A DNA stretch of 5,188 nt from an uncultured Clostridia bacterium (GTDB lineage Bacteria > Bacillota > Clostridia > Lachnospirales > Lachnospiraceae), in NCBI GenBank assembly GCA_947178045.1, contig CAMWWR010000173.1:1-5188 (forward strand), given 5' to 3'. Below are positions 4,073 to 5,188 of this stretch, piece by piece (the first letter of the stretch is position 1; each line of letters begins with the position of its first letter). The notes under the pieces were generated by a model. The model was not told the origin of the DNA and ran no database searches. It was given only the letters and a program-made list of their open reading frames with translations. The translations under genes were made by a program, and so were the position numbers.

Positions 4073-5188
4073 ATGGAAGTCAAAAGGTCAAAAATGCAAT
4101 GGCTGTGGGATAATATGAAGGGGTATCGCGCCGTGTATATTCTGGGCATTGTCGGGACGATCCTCTACAATATCCTGCAGCTGACGGTGCCGGTTTTTTC
4201 GGAAAAGATCGTGGATCTGTTCCTGACCGGCGGGGAGGCGGCAGAAAATCTGCTGACAAAAAGGAATCTGCTCATCTGGCTGATCGCGGGGATGGTGCTG
4301 GTGACGTTTCTGCGCACCGGCATTGTGTACCTGACCTGCATCAATTTTGAGCGCGTATCACAGAGGGTGCTCTATCGCATCCGCAACTTCCTGTTTGCGA
4401 AAATCGAGCATCAGGACATGAAATTTTATGACAATTACCGCACGGGTGATCTGATGACGCGCCTGACGGGCGATCTTGACGCGGTGCGCCACATGATGGC
4501 CTGGGTTATCCGTATGATTGTGGAGTCGTTCTCGCTCATGTTTGCAGCGGTGGCGTATTTCTTTTACATGGACTGGAAGCTGGCGCTCTGCCTGCTTGCC
4601 ATCGCCCCGTTTATTTTCGTCATCATTGTGCTGTTCCGCAACCGGGTGGCGCCGATGCACGCGCTTCTGCGCGAAAAGCTCTCTCTGATGAACACGGCGG
4701 CGCAGGAGAATATTGCCGGGAACCGCGTGGTCAAGGCGTTCGCGCGGGAGGAGTACGAGAAGGCGAAGTTTGATGAGCGCAACCGGGAATACTCGGAGAC
4801 GAACCAGAGAACGGCGTTTGTCTGGCTGCACTATTATCCGTATGTGGAGACGTTTGCAAACCTTCTTCCGGTGGTGCTGCTTTTGGTCGGCGGAATTTTC
4901 CTGATTGACGACCGGCTGACAATGGGGCAGTATGTGGCGTTTTCCGGACTTACCTGGGCGCTTGCCAACCCGATGCGCAACCTCGGCGGCATTATGAACG
5001 AATTTCAGCGCTTCTCGGCTGCGTCGAAAAAAGTGATGGAGATTTATTATTCGGAGCCGACCATTGTGGACGCCGGGGAGCCGGTCGCGGCGCAGGAGCA
5101 TCTGCGCGGGAAGATCGAATTTAGGAACGTCAGTTTTTCCTACGAGCACCGCCCGGTGCTGCACGATATTAATTTTACGGCAAATCCG
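4073..5188 (+). CDS. ABC exporter half-transporter (membrane domain fused to ATPase), N-terminal part
   Basis: The frame is open from ATG at 4073 to the right edge: 372 codons with no stop, against a usual length of about 570-620. Residues 1-310 form a type IV ABC exporter membrane domain with helices near 20-42, 66-88, 145-166, 168-188, 256-278 and 285-306. The first cytoplasmic loop has FYDNYRTGDLMTRLTGD (118-134) and the second QENIAGNRVVKAFARE (211-226); both are standard coupling regions of MsbA/LmrA/BmrA-like exporters. The nucleotide-binding domain starts at about 346 with GKIEFRNVSFSY, whose Tyr357 is the A-loop residue that stacks on ATP adenine. Walker A, the signature motif and Walker B lie beyond the window, so whether this is the catalytic or a degenerate half cannot be judged. 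Such genes often come in adjacent pairs forming a heterodimer, so a partner may follow. The start is supported by GGAGG at 4062-4066. Substrate is unknown; drug, lipid or peptide export are all possible. Confidence 0.92.
   Translation, partial: MEVKRSKMQWLWDNMKGYRAVYILGIVGTILYNILQLTVPVFSEKIVDLFLTGGEAAENLLTKRNLLIWLIAGMVLVTFLRTGIVYLTCINFERVSQRVLYRIRNFLFAKIEHQDMKFYDNYRTGDLMTRLTGDLDAVRHMMAWVIRMIVESFSLMFAAVAYFFYMDWKLALCLLAIAPFIFVIIVLFRNRVAPMHALLREKLSLMNTAAQENIAGNRVVKAFAREEYEKAKFDERNREYSETNQRTAFVWLHYYPYVETFANLLPVVLLLVGGIFLIDDRLTMGQYVAFSGLTWALANPMRNLGGIMNEFQRFSAASKKVMEIYYSEPTIVDAGEPVAAQEHLRGKIEFRNVSFSYEHRPVLHDINFTANP

Noticed and set aside
4358..5164. 268-codon minus-strand open frame opposite the ABC gene
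   Set aside because: The plus strand here encodes clear ABC exporter coupling loops and helices. The minus-strand product is His/Arg-rich shadow sequence.

Overview
The window looks like a chromosomal segment of a fairly GC-rich Firmicute, most likely a Clostridia/Lachnospiraceae-type gut or rumen anaerobe. The evidence is the strong GGAGG-type ribosome sites 5-6 bases before the starts, a GTG start, Gram-positive style promoters (including extended -10 boxes), and protein families typical of that group. This taxonomic call is an inference from style and was not tested by a search.

Layout: (1) Positions 1-350, minus strand: the N-terminal 116 residues of a Cof-type HAD phosphatase that runs off the left edge. 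(2) Positions 351-516: a divergent intergenic region with a very good minus-strand promoter (TTTACA-17-TAAAAT) and a perfect small hairpin in the HAD leader. (3) Positions 517-3192, plus strand: a complete 891-residue P-type (P2) Ca2+-type ATPase with all catalytic motifs and an unusual basic loop in its nucleotide-binding domain. (4) Positions 3193-3384: a spacer holding an imperfect direct repeat and an extended -10 promoter. (5) Positions 3385-3756, plus strand: a 123-residue membrane-anchored DUF2500 protein with a His/Met cluster. (6) Positions 3757-4072: a 316-base region without a convincing gene, densely packed with promoters and inverted repeats. (7) Position 4073 to the right edge, plus strand: the first 372 residues of an ABC exporter half-transporter (six-helix membrane domain and the start of the nucleotide-binding domain).

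The genes do not form one obvious operon. The HAD gene is divergent from the ATPase, and the DUF2500 gene and the ABC gene each have their own promoter-like sequence. A loose theme is cation handling and export: a Ca2+-type pump, a small membrane protein with possible metal ligands, and an exporter. Only adjacency supports any functional link between them.

The part that most deserves a second look is 3857-4072. It has a TATAAT promoter whose -10 box lies inside a perfect 9+9 bp palindrome. After that come a 63-nt extended stem-loop, two more small hairpins, a second extended -10 box repeating the same 11 bases, and a final hairpin whose 3' arm overlaps the ABC gene's ribosome site. The heptamer CCGAAGG occurs three times here. 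It could be a cis-regulatory leader for the exporter, a set of repressor operators, or a copy of an interspersed palindromic repeat. The sequence alone does not decide between these.
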